From Streptomyces sp. ICC1 (GTDB taxonomy: Bacteria > Actinomycetota > Actinomycetes > Streptomycetales > Streptomycetaceae): DNA of 64,000 nt. Both the position numbers and the translations under genes were made by a program. This document shows, one piece after another, positions 36,847-46,046 of the stretch (its first letter is position 1; each line of letters begins with the position of its first letter). Under the pieces are notes generated by a model. It worked only from the letters and a program-made list of their open reading frames with translations, was not told where the DNA came from and ran no database searches. The DNA lies in contig NZ_CP030287.1 in the NCBI RefSeq assembly GCF_003287935.1, positions 7,384,837 to 7,448,836 on the forward strand, given 5' to 3'.

Positions 36847-37965
36847 TCAGCGCTGTGCCGCGCCCTCGTAGACCGGGAGCAGGGTGTTCAGGACCGCTTC
36901 CATCGAGAAGGACTTCGCCGCCAGTTCGCGGGCCGCGAGGGAGGCCGTGGTGTTGGTCGCCGAGTCCAGCAGGGACAGGACCGCCGCCGCGACGCCCGCC
37001 GGGCCCGGGTCGACCGCCGCGCCCGCGCCCGCCGCGGCGATGTCGCGGGCCAGGCCGTTGGAGTGGGTCACCACCGAGGGGACGCCGACCGACAGGGCCT
37101 CCAGGACCGACATCGGGAACGGCTCGTCCACCGAGGGCAGTACGTAGACGTGGGCGCGGCGCAGCTCCGTCAAAACCTCCGCGCTCGACAGGGCCCCCGG
37201 GACCGTGAAGCGGGAGGAGAGGCCGAGGGACGCCACGCGCGCGCGGACCGCCGCCAGTTCGCCCTCGTCCGGGCCGGCCACCACGAACTCCGCGTCCGGG
37301 TGCACCGCCAGCAGGGCCGGAGCCGCGTCGACGAAGTCCACCGGGCGCTTGCGGGACTGCAGACGGGCCGAGTAGAGGATCCGCGGGGGTCCGGACAGGG
37401 CGGGGCGCGCCTCCTGGGCCGGGGTGCCGTTGACCAGTCGGACGGCGTTCGCGAGCGGCGCCCCGACCACGGCATCGAGGCCTTCCCGCTCGTGCGGGGT
37501 CAGGTACAGCACGGCGTCCGCGCCGCGCAGCAGCCGGCGTACCGCCACCGCGTCCAGCACCTTGGCCAGGAGCTTCTCGCTCGGGTCGACCATCCCGTGG
37601 GTCTGCAGGACGAGCGGTGTGCGGGCGCGCAGCGCGGCCAGGGCCACCGGCAGGGTCACCAGGTCCCGCGCCAGGTGGACGTGGACCACGTCCGCGTCCC
37701 GGACCAGGCGGCCCGGCGAGGCCAGCAGGGCGGGCGAGGTCATCCCGCTGAAGCCGAGCGGCAGCAGCCGGCGGGCCGGGAAGAGCTTCGCCGGGACGCC
37801 TTCCACCGAGGTCGGCCAGGGGTCCGGGAAGCCCTCGCCCAGGGCCAGCAGGCCCGCTTCGTGGCCGCGCTCGCGCAGCCCCTTCGCCAGGTTCAGCGCG
37901 ACCCGGACCGGGCCGCCGAAGGCGTGGGTGGGGGAGTGCAGGGTGACGGCGTGCAGGACTCTCAC
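36847..37965 (-). CDS. GT4-family glycosyltransferase
   Basis: 372 residues from GTG 37965. GT-B fold: N-terminal THAFGGPVRVALNLAKGLRE and DADVVHVHLARDLVTLPVAL; C-terminal RILYSARLQSRKRPVDFVDA (donor-binding) and VLPSVDEPFPMSVLEALSVG (the EX7E region). It transfers an activated sugar to an exopolysaccharide intermediate. The start overlaps the stop of the WcaF-type gene (GTGA). Confidence 0.9.
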   Translation of the reverse strand: MRVLHAVTLHSPTHAFGGPVRVALNLAKGLRERGHEAGLLALGEGFPDPWPTSVEGVPAKLFPARRLLPLGFSGMTSPALLASPGRLVRDADVVHVHLARDLVTLPVALAALRARTPLVLQTHGMVDPSEKLLAKVLDAVAVRRLLRGADAVLYLTPHEREGLDAVVGAPLANAVRLVNGTPAQEARPALSGPPRILYSARLQSRKRPVDFVDAAPALLAVHPDAEFVVAGPDEGELAAVRARVASLGLSSRFTVPGALSSAEVLTELRRAHVYVLPSVDEPFPMSVLEALSVGVPSVVTHSNGLARDIAAAGAGAAVDPGPAGVAAAVLSLLDSATNTTASLAARELAAKSFSMEAVLNTLLPVYEGAAQR

Positions 37966-38501
37966 TTCGGCTCCTCCACCGGGCGGCGGCGCCCGTCCTG
38001 GGTCTGCAGGGTCAGGGCGGGAAGGTCCTTGTGGACCACCGAGCCCGCGCCCGCCACCGCGCACCGGCCGACCGTCACGCCCGCCAGCACGGTGGCCCGT
38101 ACCGCCACCCACGCGCCGTCCTCGACGGTGATCGGCGCGTTGCGGTAGCGGAAGTCGGCGGCACGGTGGTCGTGCGAGCCGGTGCACAGCAGGGCTTCCT
38201 GCGAGACGCAGGCGTGCGCGCCGATCGTGACCGGCTCCAGGTTCAGCAGCCAGGCGCCCTCGCCGATCCACGCGTGGTCGCCCACGGTGAGTTTCCAGGG
38301 CCACAGCACGCGCACCCGGTGGCGGATCAGCACGCCCTCGCCGATCTCGGCCCCGAAGGCGCGCAGCAGCGCGACCCGGAGCCGGGCCGGGCACAGCCAG
38401 CTCATGAACAGCGTGTTCATCACGGCGAACCAGAGCGCCTGCGTCAGCAGCCCTCGGCCCTTGTCGTATCCGGCCAGCGTGAAGGCAGGAAGATCACGCA
38501 C
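37962..38501 (-). CDS. WcaF-type acetyltransferase (hexapeptide repeats)
   Basis: 179 residues from GTG 38501. A left-handed beta-helix protein with repeats such as GEGVLIRHRVRV, VGDHAWIGEGAWLLNL and VTIGAHACVSQEALLCTGSH. The catalytic-type His is in GSHDHRAADF. Relatives O-acetylate colanic acid and similar polysaccharides. First gene of a two-gene unit with the GT4 enzyme, divergent from the Wzy-like polymerase. Confidence 0.88.
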   Translation of the reverse strand: MRDLPAFTLAGYDKGRGLLTQALWFAVMNTLFMSWLCPARLRVALLRAFGAEIGEGVLIRHRVRVLWPWKLTVGDHAWIGEGAWLLNLEPVTIGAHACVSQEALLCTGSHDHRAADFRYRNAPITVEDGAWVAVRATVLAGVTVGRCAVAGAGSVVHKDLPALTLQTQDGRRRPVEEPK

Positions 38502-38595
38502 AGCTACCCCTCATCGTCCGCCCGTCGTCAGGGCCGCAGGCGCCTCCCCGGGCGCCGAGCGCTCAGACTAGACTGCGCCCGGATCAGGCACTGGG

Positions 38596-40116
38596 GTGGG
38601 GGCGAGCGTGGCAACCGACATACGCGAGAGCGCGGTCAGGCCGGCCCCGCCCCACCCCGACGAGGAGCGCAACTGGGGCCGGGTCACCACCCCGCGCACC
38701 CTGCTCTCCCGGGCCCTCTCCGTCCCGCTCGCCCTCGGATTCACCGTCTTCCTGCCGCTCTTCGTCGCCGTCCAGGACGGCGACGGCCAGCGTGACGCGG
38801 CCTTCTGGCTCCAACTGGTGCTCACCATGTACGCGGGCGCCCGGCTCTCCGCGATGGTCCTCACCAGCCGCCGCAAGCTGCTCCAGGGCTCCTTCTGGCT
38901 CTTCGTCTACATGGCCATGGGCGTGGCCCCGCTCGCCCAGGCCGTCCTGGGCCGGGTCCCCACCCCCGTCGTCGGCCCGCGCTCGGACCTCACCACCGCC
39001 ATCGGCCTGGTGCTGCTCGGCTGCGCCCTGTTCGACGTCGGCGTACTGCTCGCCCGGCACCGGCCGACGGGCCGGGCCGGCGGCTCGCGCAAGGAGCCGC
39101 GCCCGGTCATGGCGCACCGGCGGCGGCTCCAGCTGCTGACCGTGATGGCCTTCCTCGGCAGCGCGGCCCTGATCATGAAGCTCGGCGGTCCGGCGGTCTT
39201 CTTCTCCAGCCGCCAGGAGATCATCGCGGGCATCGAGGAGGCGGGCGTCTCCCAGGACGGCCAGGCCGGCCAGGCCCTGCTGCGGGGGTTCGGCACCGTC
39301 CCGGCGCTGCTCGCCCTGCTGCTGTACACGCGCTGGCTGATCACCTCGAAGTTCGCCCGCCGCAAGGTCTCGATCCTCGTCACCTGGTCGGCGCTCGCGG
39401 TCCTCAACCTGATCGTCAACAACCCGATCTCGAACCCGCGCTACTGGTTCCTCACCGTCATGTTCTCGCTGCTGTTCACCGTCTTCCCGGTGAGCGCGGC
39501 GATGTACCGGGTGGCGCTCTCCATGGCCGTGGTGATCGCCCTCCTCGTCTTCCCCTTCGCCGACCGCTTCCGTTACGACGAGAAGAACTACAAGCCGGTC
39601 GAGACGACCTCGTTCCTGGAGCCGATGGCGCTCAAGGACTACGACCAGATCGGCATGTTCGCGAACACCATCACCTTCTCGAACTCCGGCCCGGGCCATT
39701 CCTACGGGCGCCAGCTCGCGGGATCCGTCTTCTTCGCGGTGCCCCGCTCGGTGTGGCCGGGCAAGCCGCGCGACACCGGCGTGATGGTCGGCCAGTGGAT
39801 GGGCACGGTCAACACCAACCTCTCCTCCCCGATCTGGGCGGAGCTGTGGATCGACTTCGGCCCGCTGGGCATGGGCGCCGGACTCCTGGGCCTGGGGTAC
39901 GCCTCCGCCCGCGTCGACCGCCGCTACGCCAAGCGCGCCAGGCGCAGCTCGCCGCCCGGCAGCCTGATCTCCACGGTGGTCCCGCTGGTCGCCGGGTACT
40001 CCTTCATCCTGCTGCGCGGCCCGCTGCTGCAGGCCTCGGGGCGCATCGCCATCGCCGGGATCTGCCTCGCGCTCGTGGCCACGTACCGGCAGGACAAGGG
40101 CACGACGCTGCGCTGA
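38596..40116 (+). CDS. Wzy-like polysaccharide polymerase
   Basis: 506 residues from GTG 38596 (GTG 38608 is equally possible). About 10-12 membrane helices with a large outside loop between the later ones (roughly residues 330-410, containing SFLEPMALKDYDQIGMFANT and SVWPGKPRDTG). This is the layout of oligosaccharide-repeat-unit polymerases, whose sequences are poorly conserved, so the assignment rests on topology and context: flippase, Wzz-like protein, GTs and acetyltransferase all lie within 6 kb. Confidence 0.78.
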   Translation: MGASVATDIRESAVRPAPPHPDEERNWGRVTTPRTLLSRALSVPLALGFTVFLPLFVAVQDGDGQRDAAFWLQLVLTMYAGARLSAMVLTSRRKLLQGSFWLFVYMAMGVAPLAQAVLGRVPTPVVGPRSDLTTAIGLVLLGCALFDVGVLLARHRPTGRAGGSRKEPRPVMAHRRRLQLLTVMAFLGSAALIMKLGGPAVFFSSRQEIIAGIEEAGVSQDGQAGQALLRGFGTVPALLALLLYTRWLITSKFARRKVSILVTWSALAVLNLIVNNPISNPRYWFLTVMFSLLFTVFPVSAAMYRVALSMAVVIALLVFPFADRFRYDEKNYKPVETTSFLEPMALKDYDQIGMFANTITFSNSGPGHSYGRQLAGSVFFAVPRSVWPGKPRDTGVMVGQWMGTVNTNLSSPIWAELWIDFGPLGMGAGLLGLGYASARVDRRYAKRARRSSPPGSLISTVVPLVAGYSFILLRGPLLQASGRIAIAGICLALVATYRQDKGTTLR

Positions 40117-40235
40117 CCCGCCCGGTCCGGCGGCCCGGGTGCGGCGGCACGGGTGCGGCGTTGAGGCGGTCGACCGGTCAACGGTGCAGCGGTTCAACTT
40201 CGGCATCGGATACACCGCGCCGTTAGAGTGGGGCC

Positions 40236-40817
40236 ATGACCGAGACGGTGGGGCGCCGCGAGCGCAAGAAGGCCCAGACCCGCAAGTCCCTGGCCGACGC
40301 CGCGCTGCGCCTGTTCCAGGAGCACGGGTACGACAAGGTCGGCGTCCGCGACGTGGCGGAGGCGGCCGACGTCTCCGTGACCACGCTGTTCAAGCACTTC
40401 CCGAGCAAGGAAGCGCTGGTCTTCGACGAGGACGAGAACGTCGAGGCCGCACTGGTGGCGGCGGTACGGGACCGCACGCCCGGGCAGTCCGTCCTGCACT
40501 CCCTGCGCGAGCACCTCGTGGCCACGCGGGCGACGCGCCGGAGCGACGATCCGGCGGTCATCGCGCACATCGCCCTGGTCCGGGGAACGCCGGAGCTCCA
40601 GGAGTACGGGGACCGGATGTGGCGGCGCCACGAGTTCGCGCTCGGAGCCGCCATCGCCGAGGAGGCCGGGGCGCCCGAGGGCGACCTGCGCTCCGCCGCG
40701 CTGGCCCGCTTCGCGCTGGACACCTCGAGCCTGATCCGCGGCCAGGACGATCAGCAGCAGGCCATGCGGGCCCTGTTCGACCTGATCGAGAGGGGCTTCG
40801 GGGACGGCCCGGCCTGA
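40236..40817 (+). CDS. TetR-family transcriptional regulator
   Basis: 193 residues from ATG 40236. The N-terminal HTH includes KSLADAALRLFQEHGYDKVG and VAEAADVSVTTLFKHFPSKE. The C-terminal ligand domain carries LREHLVATRATRRSDDPAVI. TAGAGT lies 7 bases before ATG, so the transcript is probably leaderless. It sits inside the polysaccharide locus, converging on the flippase gene, but no operator was identified and a link to the locus is only positional. Confidence 0.9.
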   Translation: MTETVGRRERKKAQTRKSLADAALRLFQEHGYDKVGVRDVAEAADVSVTTLFKHFPSKEALVFDEDENVEAALVAAVRDRTPGQSVLHSLREHLVATRATRRSDDPAVIAHIALVRGTPELQEYGDRMWRRHEFALGAAIAEEAGAPEGDLRSAALARFALDTSSLIRGQDDQQQAMRALFDLIERGFGDGPA

Positions 40818-40827
40818 CCCGCGCCGC

Positions 40828-42078
40828 TCAGGCCGCGCGGACCCGGTCCGCCCCGGCCGGGTCCCCGGCCGCGGGCACCGGCAGCCGGGCCACCCTGAGC
40901 CAGCCGGCGGCCGCCTTCGCCGCGGAGCCGAGCGCCAGCCCCCACGCCGCCCCGGCCACGCCCCACGCGGCGTACCCGCCCAGCAGCAGGGCGACCGACA
41001 GCAGCGAGAAGACGACCTGGAGCGAGAGCGTGGCCTTCGGGTTCAGCACCCGCAGGGTCAGCAGCGCGCACGTCCCCAGCCCCATGACGGCGTACTGGGC
41101 GCCCGTGGCGGGCAGCAGCGCGGCCGCGCCCGTCCAGGTGTCGCCGAGGAGCTCACGGCCCAGCCGGTCGGGCAGCGCGTACAGCACGGCCCCCCACGCG
41201 GCGCCGGTCAGCGCCAGCGCGCCGCCCATCAGAGCGGTCAGCCGCACCACGCCCCGCTTGCCGCGCGCCCGGCCGACGACGGGCGGGCCGAAGGAGTTCG
41301 CGGAGTTCAGCAGCACGTTCAGCGGCCCGAAGAGGGTGGTGGCGCCCCGCAGGGCGCCCACGGCCAGCGGGGTCGCGAAGACGCCGAGGCCCAGGACGGC
41401 GAGCTGGCTGGAGCCGTTGCCCACCGCGAACTCGACCACGAACCGCTGCCCGAGGTGCCCGCGCCGCAGATACGGCCGCACTTCCCGGACCAGCTCCGCG
41501 GCCCCCGCCCCGCGCACCCGGGGCCACAGCAGCCACAGGCCCAGCGCGAGCGCGGGCAGCGCCGAGACGCCCCACACCAGCACCAGCCGGCCCGCGGAGG
41601 CCCCTTCGGGCTGGGCCGCCAGCGCGCAGACGACGCACACCAGGCGCAGCGCGTCCGCGGCCAGGGCCCGCTCGGGCGTGCGCAGGGCGGAGAAGCAGTA
41701 GCGCAGTCCGTCCTGGAGCAGCACCAGGGGCAGGACGAGGCCGAGCGCGAGGAAGGCCCGGCCGCCGTCCCCGGGCAGCGCCAGCCCCACGAGGGCCAGA
41801 ACGGCGCCCGCCGCCGCCGAGGCGGCCCCGGTGAAGGCCAGGCCCGAGCGGCAGGCCGTCGCGAGCCGCTCCTCGTCCTTCTCCAGCACCACGGTCTGGC
41901 CGACGTACGCCATGTTCAGGCCGAGGAGCACGCTGAAGGCCACGTAGACCATCGAGAAGTCGGCGAAGCCGGCCGCCGAGGAGAGCCGGGCGGCCAGCAC
42001 CAGCACCAGGACGTTCGTGGCGCTGGACGCGGCCTGGTCCAGAACCGAGGCGACCGCCGCGAGGCCGCGCCGGCTCAC
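40828..42078 (-). CDS. Wzx-like polysaccharide flippase
   Basis: 416 residues, about 12 membrane helices, of the MATE/PST superfamily that flips lipid-linked oligosaccharides. N-terminal LDQAASSATNVLVLVLAARL and the later LRGATTLFGPLNVLLNSANS are typical of this group. GTG 42078 overlaps the stop of the Wzz-like gene (GTGA). It is last in an operon with GT4 and Wzz-like genes. Confidence 0.85.
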   Translation of the reverse strand: MSRRGLAAVASVLDQAASSATNVLVLVLAARLSSAAGFADFSMVYVAFSVLLGLNMAYVGQTVVLEKDEERLATACRSGLAFTGAASAAAGAVLALVGLALPGDGGRAFLALGLVLPLVLLQDGLRYCFSALRTPERALAADALRLVCVVCALAAQPEGASAGRLVLVWGVSALPALALGLWLLWPRVRGAGAAELVREVRPYLRRGHLGQRFVVEFAVGNGSSQLAVLGLGVFATPLAVGALRGATTLFGPLNVLLNSANSFGPPVVGRARGKRGVVRLTALMGGALALTGAAWGAVLYALPDRLGRELLGDTWTGAAALLPATGAQYAVMGLGTCALLTLRVLNPKATLSLQVVFSLLSVALLLGGYAAWGVAGAAWGLALGSAAKAAAGWLRVARLPVPAAGDPAGADRVRAA

Positions 42079-43826
42079 CGCCGGCCCGTGCGGACCGTAC
42101 GCAGGGCGACCGTGTCGGTGCCGTCGCCCGGGATGTGCTGCGCGGCGTCGGCGGCCGCCACCTCGTAGGGGATCGGCTGCGGTTCACGCCGGCGGGGCGC
42201 CGGCGCGGGCTCCGGGGCCTCGGGGGCGGGCGCGCCGCCCCTGCGGAAGCTGCGGCTGCGCTTGTCGCCCGGCAGCGGGGCGTGCAGCACCGCGCCGAGC
42301 ACCGTGCCGCCGGCGCCGCTGATCAGCTCGCGGATGCGCGAGAGGTCCGTACGGCGCACCGCGCCGGGGTTGCAGACCACCAGGACGCCGTCGACGCGGT
42401 CCACGAGCGCGAGCGCGTCGGCGTAGGAGAGCACGGGAGGTGCGAGCACCACGACGGTGGAGTTGGGGGAGTCGGCCTCGGAGATCAGCCGGGAGGCGCG
42501 CGAGGAGGTCAGCGCGCGGGGCACGTTGCGCACCCGCTCGCCGGGGATCAGGTCGAAGGAGCCCGACTCCCCGGCGTCCACGACGAGCTGGCGCCCGTCG
42601 GGCCACTCGATGTCCGCGTGCTGCGGTCCGGGGGCGCCCTGGGAGTGGCTCCAGCGCGGCCGGCCGGCCGACTCGGTCGGCAGCTGGCCGGCCAGCACCG
42701 GGGTGCGCAGGTCGGCCTCGATGAGCAGGACGTCCTTGCCGGTCTCCGCGAAGGAGGCCGCCAGGTTCACCGCCACGGCGGCGGCGATCTCGCTGCTGCC
42801 GCGCGGGGCGACCACGAGGAGCCGGCGCCGGTCGGCGAAGCGGGAGTCGTAGGCGAGCCGGAAGGCCACCGAGCGGAACTCCTCCGCCAGCCGGGGGTCC
42901 TCCTCGCCCGCCGCGAGCAGCGGCCCGCCGTCGGCCTTGCCCCGCGGCAGGGAGCCCAGCACGGGCGCGCGCAGGGCCCGGGCGACGTCGCCCTCGGAGC
43001 GCGGTGCCGGGTCGAAGACGAGCCGCACCCAGGCGGCGAGCAGGCCGAGCGCCAGGCCCACGGCCGCGCCGAGCGCGAGCGACATGGCGATGCCGGGGCC
43101 GTCGGCCCCGTGCGGCGGGACGGCGGCGCTGGTGACCCGGCCGGGGGTCATGTCCAGGGCCTGGAGCTTGGCGATGTTGCTGTTGAGGGTGTTGACCTTG
43201 CTCTGCTGGTCGGTCTTGGAGGAGTACGCCGCGTCGCGCGCCGGACCGGCCGGCATGCCGTTGATCTGCTTGACGAGCTCGTCGAGCTGCTTGGCGACCG
43301 GATCGCGCTGGTCCTGGTACCCCTTGACCATCTTGTCGCGGGTGACGTCGAGGGCCTCCTGCCGCTTGAGCAGGTACGCCTCGGTCATCGCGTTGGCGCG
43401 CTTGGCGGCCTCGGCGGGGGAGGCCGCGGTGTAGGTGAAGCGCAGCACCATCGTCTGCGGCGGGTTGGTCACCTGCAGACCGCTGCGCAGGGAGCGGAAG
43501 CCGGAGGCCGAGACGCCGAGCTTCTTCGCGGCCTCGTTGGCTATGGAGCTGGAGAGCGCGACCTGGCGCTCCGAGCCGATGTTGATCGCCTTGTCGGGGG
43601 CGAGGCTCGGGTTGAACGGGTCGTCGGTGGGGGCGCGCAGCACGATGTCCGCGGTGGCCACGTAGGTGTCCGCCGTGGTGACGCCGAGGTAGACCCCGCC
43701 GAGCAGGCCGATGCCCACGCCCGCGCCGATGAGCCGGCGGTAGCGCAGGAGCTGGCGGAACTGGTCCCGGAGCAGGTCCGGCTCGTCCTCGGCCGGAGCC
43801 GCCGCCGGTCGGTTGGTCTCGATCAC
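42075..43826 (-). CDS. Wzz / BY-kinase-like chain-length protein with degenerate P-loop
   Basis: 583 residues. Wzz domain with TM1 (33-50), an extracytoplasmic coiled coil with QEALDVTRDKMVKGYQDQRD, and TM2 (247-267). The cytoplasmic half (280-540) has the BY-kinase fold: VLLIEADLRTPVLAGQLP (Walker A') and VVVLAPPVLSYADALALVDR (Walker B region). The P-loop position reads VVAPRGSSEIAAAVAV, without the GK[ST] lysine, and no Tyr cluster ends the protein, so kinase activity is unlikely. GTG 43826 and the stop at 42075 both overlap neighbours by 4 bases. Confidence 0.87.
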   Translation of the reverse strand: MIETNRPAAAPAEDEPDLLRDQFRQLLRYRRLIGAGVGIGLLGGVYLGVTTADTYVATADIVLRAPTDDPFNPSLAPDKAINIGSERQVALSSSIANEAAKKLGVSASGFRSLRSGLQVTNPPQTMVLRFTYTAASPAEAAKRANAMTEAYLLKRQEALDVTRDKMVKGYQDQRDPVAKQLDELVKQINGMPAGPARDAAYSSKTDQQSKVNTLNSNIAKLQALDMTPGRVTSAAVPPHGADGPGIAMSLALGAAVGLALGLLAAWVRLVFDPAPRSEGDVARALRAPVLGSLPRGKADGGPLLAAGEEDPRLAEEFRSVAFRLAYDSRFADRRRLLVVAPRGSSEIAAAVAVNLAASFAETGKDVLLIEADLRTPVLAGQLPTESAGRPRWSHSQGAPGPQHADIEWPDGRQLVVDAGESGSFDLIPGERVRNVPRALTSSRASRLISEADSPNSTVVVLAPPVLSYADALALVDRVDGVLVVCNPGAVRRTDLSRIRELISGAGGTVLGAVLHAPLPGDKRSRSFRRGGAPAPEAPEPAPAPRRREPQPIPYEVAAADAAQHIPGDGTDTVALRTVRTGRR

Positions 43827-45058
43827 GGCCGGGGACCCCCAAGTGCTTCGTCGATCAGTGCGTCGATGCGGGCCAGGCCCGCCTCACGGCTCAGGTGTGC
43901 CGCCACATGGCGCGGACCGGCCGCGCCCAGCGCGTCCGCTCCCGCCGGATCCTCGGCCAGTGCCCGTACGGCCCTGAGCAGGGCTTCCGGGTTCTCCGGC
44001 GGTACGAGCACGCCCGCGCCCGAACGTTCCACTTCCTGGGCGGTGCCGCCCAGGGCCGCGACGGAGGCGACCACGGGACGGCCGGCCTGGAAGTACGAGG
44101 TCAGCTTGGACGGCACGCTCATGTCCATCACGGCGGCGTGCTGCGTGACCGCGAGCACGTCCGCCGCGGCGAGGATATCCGGGAACTCCCCGTCGGCGGC
44201 AGGGGGGATGATGTCGAGATTGGGGACGTCGGCCGCGAGGTCGGCGAGGGCGGAGCGCTGGCTTCCGTCGCCCATTAGGACGAAACGGACGCTCGGGTCC
44301 AGCCGGGCGGCGCCGACGAGGACTTCCAGGCCCTGCTTGAGCCCCATGTTCCCGGAGTGCAGCACGACGGTCTGCCCGGGCGCCCAGCCGAGGTGGCTGC
44401 GGGTGCGGCCGCGCGGCTTGGTGGGCAGGGCCACGTGGGACCAGTTGGGCACGAGCCGGATCTTCTTGGGATCCACGCCCATGCCGACGACCCGGTCCAC
44501 GAAGGTCTCGTGGATGACGCCGACGAGGGTGGCCCGCTTGAGCGCGAAGGCCTCCGCGCGCCCGGCCACCGCGGCGGCCTTGTCGCCGCCGCTGATGCCG
44601 CTCTGCGCGGCGGCGGCGCCCATCAGGTCCTGGACGACGGGGACGTACGGGACCTTCCAGCGCGCCGCGAGGCGGGCGGCCAGCAGGCCGCCGGCCAGGC
44701 TGGGCATCTGGGCGAGCACCGCGTCCGGCTTGCGCATCCGGGGCGGGGCCACGGCACCGTGCAGCAGAATCGATCCTTCAAAAAGGGCCCGCCGGACGGC
44801 GGTCTGGCGCGGCGGCACGGTGTGCGCGCGCCGGTGCACAGTGACCCCCGCGCGCCGTTCCGTGCGCCGTAGCGCCCCCTTGTACTCCGGCTCGAGCGAC
44901 CAGGAGGGGTAGTGCGGCATGCCGGCGAGGACATGCGTCTCGTGACCGAGATCCGCCCAGTGCTCCGCGATCTGCGTGGCGTACGGACCAATGCCCGTGT
45001 GCTCGGGGGCGTAATTCGTGGAAACCAGCAGTAGCCGTCGCTGACCGGTTTTCGACAC
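43823..45058 (-). CDS. WcaI-like GT4 glycosyltransferase
   Basis: 411 residues from GTG 45058. N-terminal RLLLVSTNYAPEHTGIGPYA and HVLAGMPHYPSWSLEPEY are typical of WcaI-type enzymes. The C-terminal half has LHSGNMGLKQGLEVLVGAAR and SVPSKLTSYFQAGRPVVASV. It is first in the operon GT4, Wzz, Wzx, all joined by GTGA overlaps, and divergent from a cytidylyltransferase gene. Confidence 0.9.
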   Translation of the reverse strand: MSKTGQRRLLLVSTNYAPEHTGIGPYATQIAEHWADLGHETHVLAGMPHYPSWSLEPEYKGALRRTERRAGVTVHRRAHTVPPRQTAVRRALFEGSILLHGAVAPPRMRKPDAVLAQMPSLAGGLLAARLAARWKVPYVPVVQDLMGAAAAQSGISGGDKAAAVAGRAEAFALKRATLVGVIHETFVDRVVGMGVDPKKIRLVPNWSHVALPTKPRGRTRSHLGWAPGQTVVLHSGNMGLKQGLEVLVGAARLDPSVRFVLMGDGSQRSALADLAADVPNLDIIPPAADGEFPDILAAADVLAVTQHAAVMDMSVPSKLTSYFQAGRPVVASVAALGGTAQEVERSGAGVLVPPENPEALLRAVRALAEDPAGADALGAAGPRHVAAHLSREAGLARIDALIDEALGGPRP

Positions 45059-45185
45059 TGGACGTCCCCTTCTTCCCCAGGATGATGCGCACGTCACCCT
45101 ATTCGTTCATCAACGTGCTGAGGAACGTGCACGCTATTGTCTGCTAATCCGCCACACCGGGGGGTGTGGCTCAGGGGGATAACAG

Positions 45186-45674
45186 ATGACGGAGCGGGAC
45201 ATGTCCGAACTTACTGCGCCCGCGCGCAGACCGTACAGAATCGGCTACGCCCCGGGGGCGTACGATCTGTTTCATATCGGACATCTCAACATCCTGAGGC
45301 ACGCGAGGAGTCAGTGCGACTACCTGGTGGCCGGGGTCGTGTCAGATGAAATGGCCGAAATGGCCAAGGGGCGCCGCCCGGTGATACCCCTGGTCGAACG
45401 CCTGGAGATCGTCCGCAGTGTGAGATATGTCGACGCCGCTTTTGTCGAGACTGTCCCGGACAAAGTCGAAACATGGAGACAAGTCCGGTTCGATGTGATT
45501 TTCAAGGGTGACGACTGGCGCGGCACCCCCAAGGGCGACCGGCTGGAAAAGGACTTCGCCGCCCACGGGGTCGACGTCGTCTACTTCCCGTACACCGTGC
45601 ACACCTCCAGCACCCAGCTGCGCCGGGCCCTGGACGCCCTCTCCGAGCCGCCGGCCGCCGAACAGCGGGGCTGA
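45186..45674 (+). CDS. TagD-like nucleotidyltransferase (cytidylyltransferase)
   Basis: 162 residues from ATG 45186 (GGGGG upstream) or ATG 45201 (GGAG upstream). The HxGH signature is at residues 30-33 in GAYDLFHIGHLN, with KGDDWRGTPKGD and the C-terminal HTSSTQLRRALD replacing the usual ISTT motif. Relatives form CDP-glycerol or CDP-ethanolamine. Next to polysaccharide genes it may activate a wall or capsule substituent. It is divergent from the GT4-Wzz-Wzx operon. Confidence 0.88.
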   Translation: MTERDMSELTAPARRPYRIGYAPGAYDLFHIGHLNILRHARSQCDYLVAGVVSDEMAEMAKGRRPVIPLVERLEIVRSVRYVDAAFVETVPDKVETWRQVRFDVIFKGDDWRGTPKGDRLEKDFAAHGVDVVYFPYTVHTSSTQLRRALDALSEPPAAEQRG

Positions 45675-45707
45675 GCGCCCCGCCCCGGCCCCGGTACGGC
45701 GCCGCAC

Positions 45708-45740
45708 CCGTCCCTTATACACACCTGCCGCTGGCGACGA
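45708..45740 (+). other. Sequence resembling a Nextera library adapter
   Basis: The window reads CCGTCCCTTATACACACCT then GCCGCTGGCGACGA. The Tn5 mosaic end used in Nextera kits is CTGTCTCTTATACACATCT, followed in read-through by GACGCTGCCGACGA: 28 of 33 bases agree. It lies between the end of one gene and a gene fragment lacking its start. Chance agreement at this level is very unlikely, so this may be an assembly artefact. Confidence 0.6.
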
Positions 45741-45920
45741 CTGACACTGGAGAGTACGGCCTGGCCAACACCGGCAAGCTGGCCGCGGCCATCGACTCCA
45801 ACGCGTACTACGACGCCCCCTCGGGCGGCACGGCCACCGAGAACGGCCGGATCAGCAAGCAGGTCACCGACCAGCGCTCCTACCGCCGGGCCGGCCTGTG
45901 GAGCGGATCCTGGCCCCACC
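45741..45920 (+). pseudogene. 3' fragment of an unidentified gene
   Basis: Immediately right of the adapter-like sequence a frame with strong GC3 bias encodes EYGLANTGKLAAAIDSNAYY, GGTATENGRISKQVTDQ and SYRRAGLW. No start codon lies upstream in frame before the adapter-like block, so the N-terminus is missing. Coding character fades after about 45920. The family is not recognised. Confidence 0.45.
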
Positions 45921-46046
45921 GGGCCACCCGCCCCGCGGACCCCGCCACCCAGCCGCTGCCCCATGCCCGGCCCCCCGTCCCCGCCCGCCCCAGACGGGCC
46001 GCGCGCGTCCATTCGTACGATCTGTCACCGATCAGGAGAGTTCCCG

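Noticed and set aside
32079..45674. Secondary-metabolite or glycosylated antibiotic cluster
   Set aside because: No polyketide synthase, peptide synthetase or other scaffold gene is present; Wzx/Wzy/Wzz-like genes point to polysaccharide.
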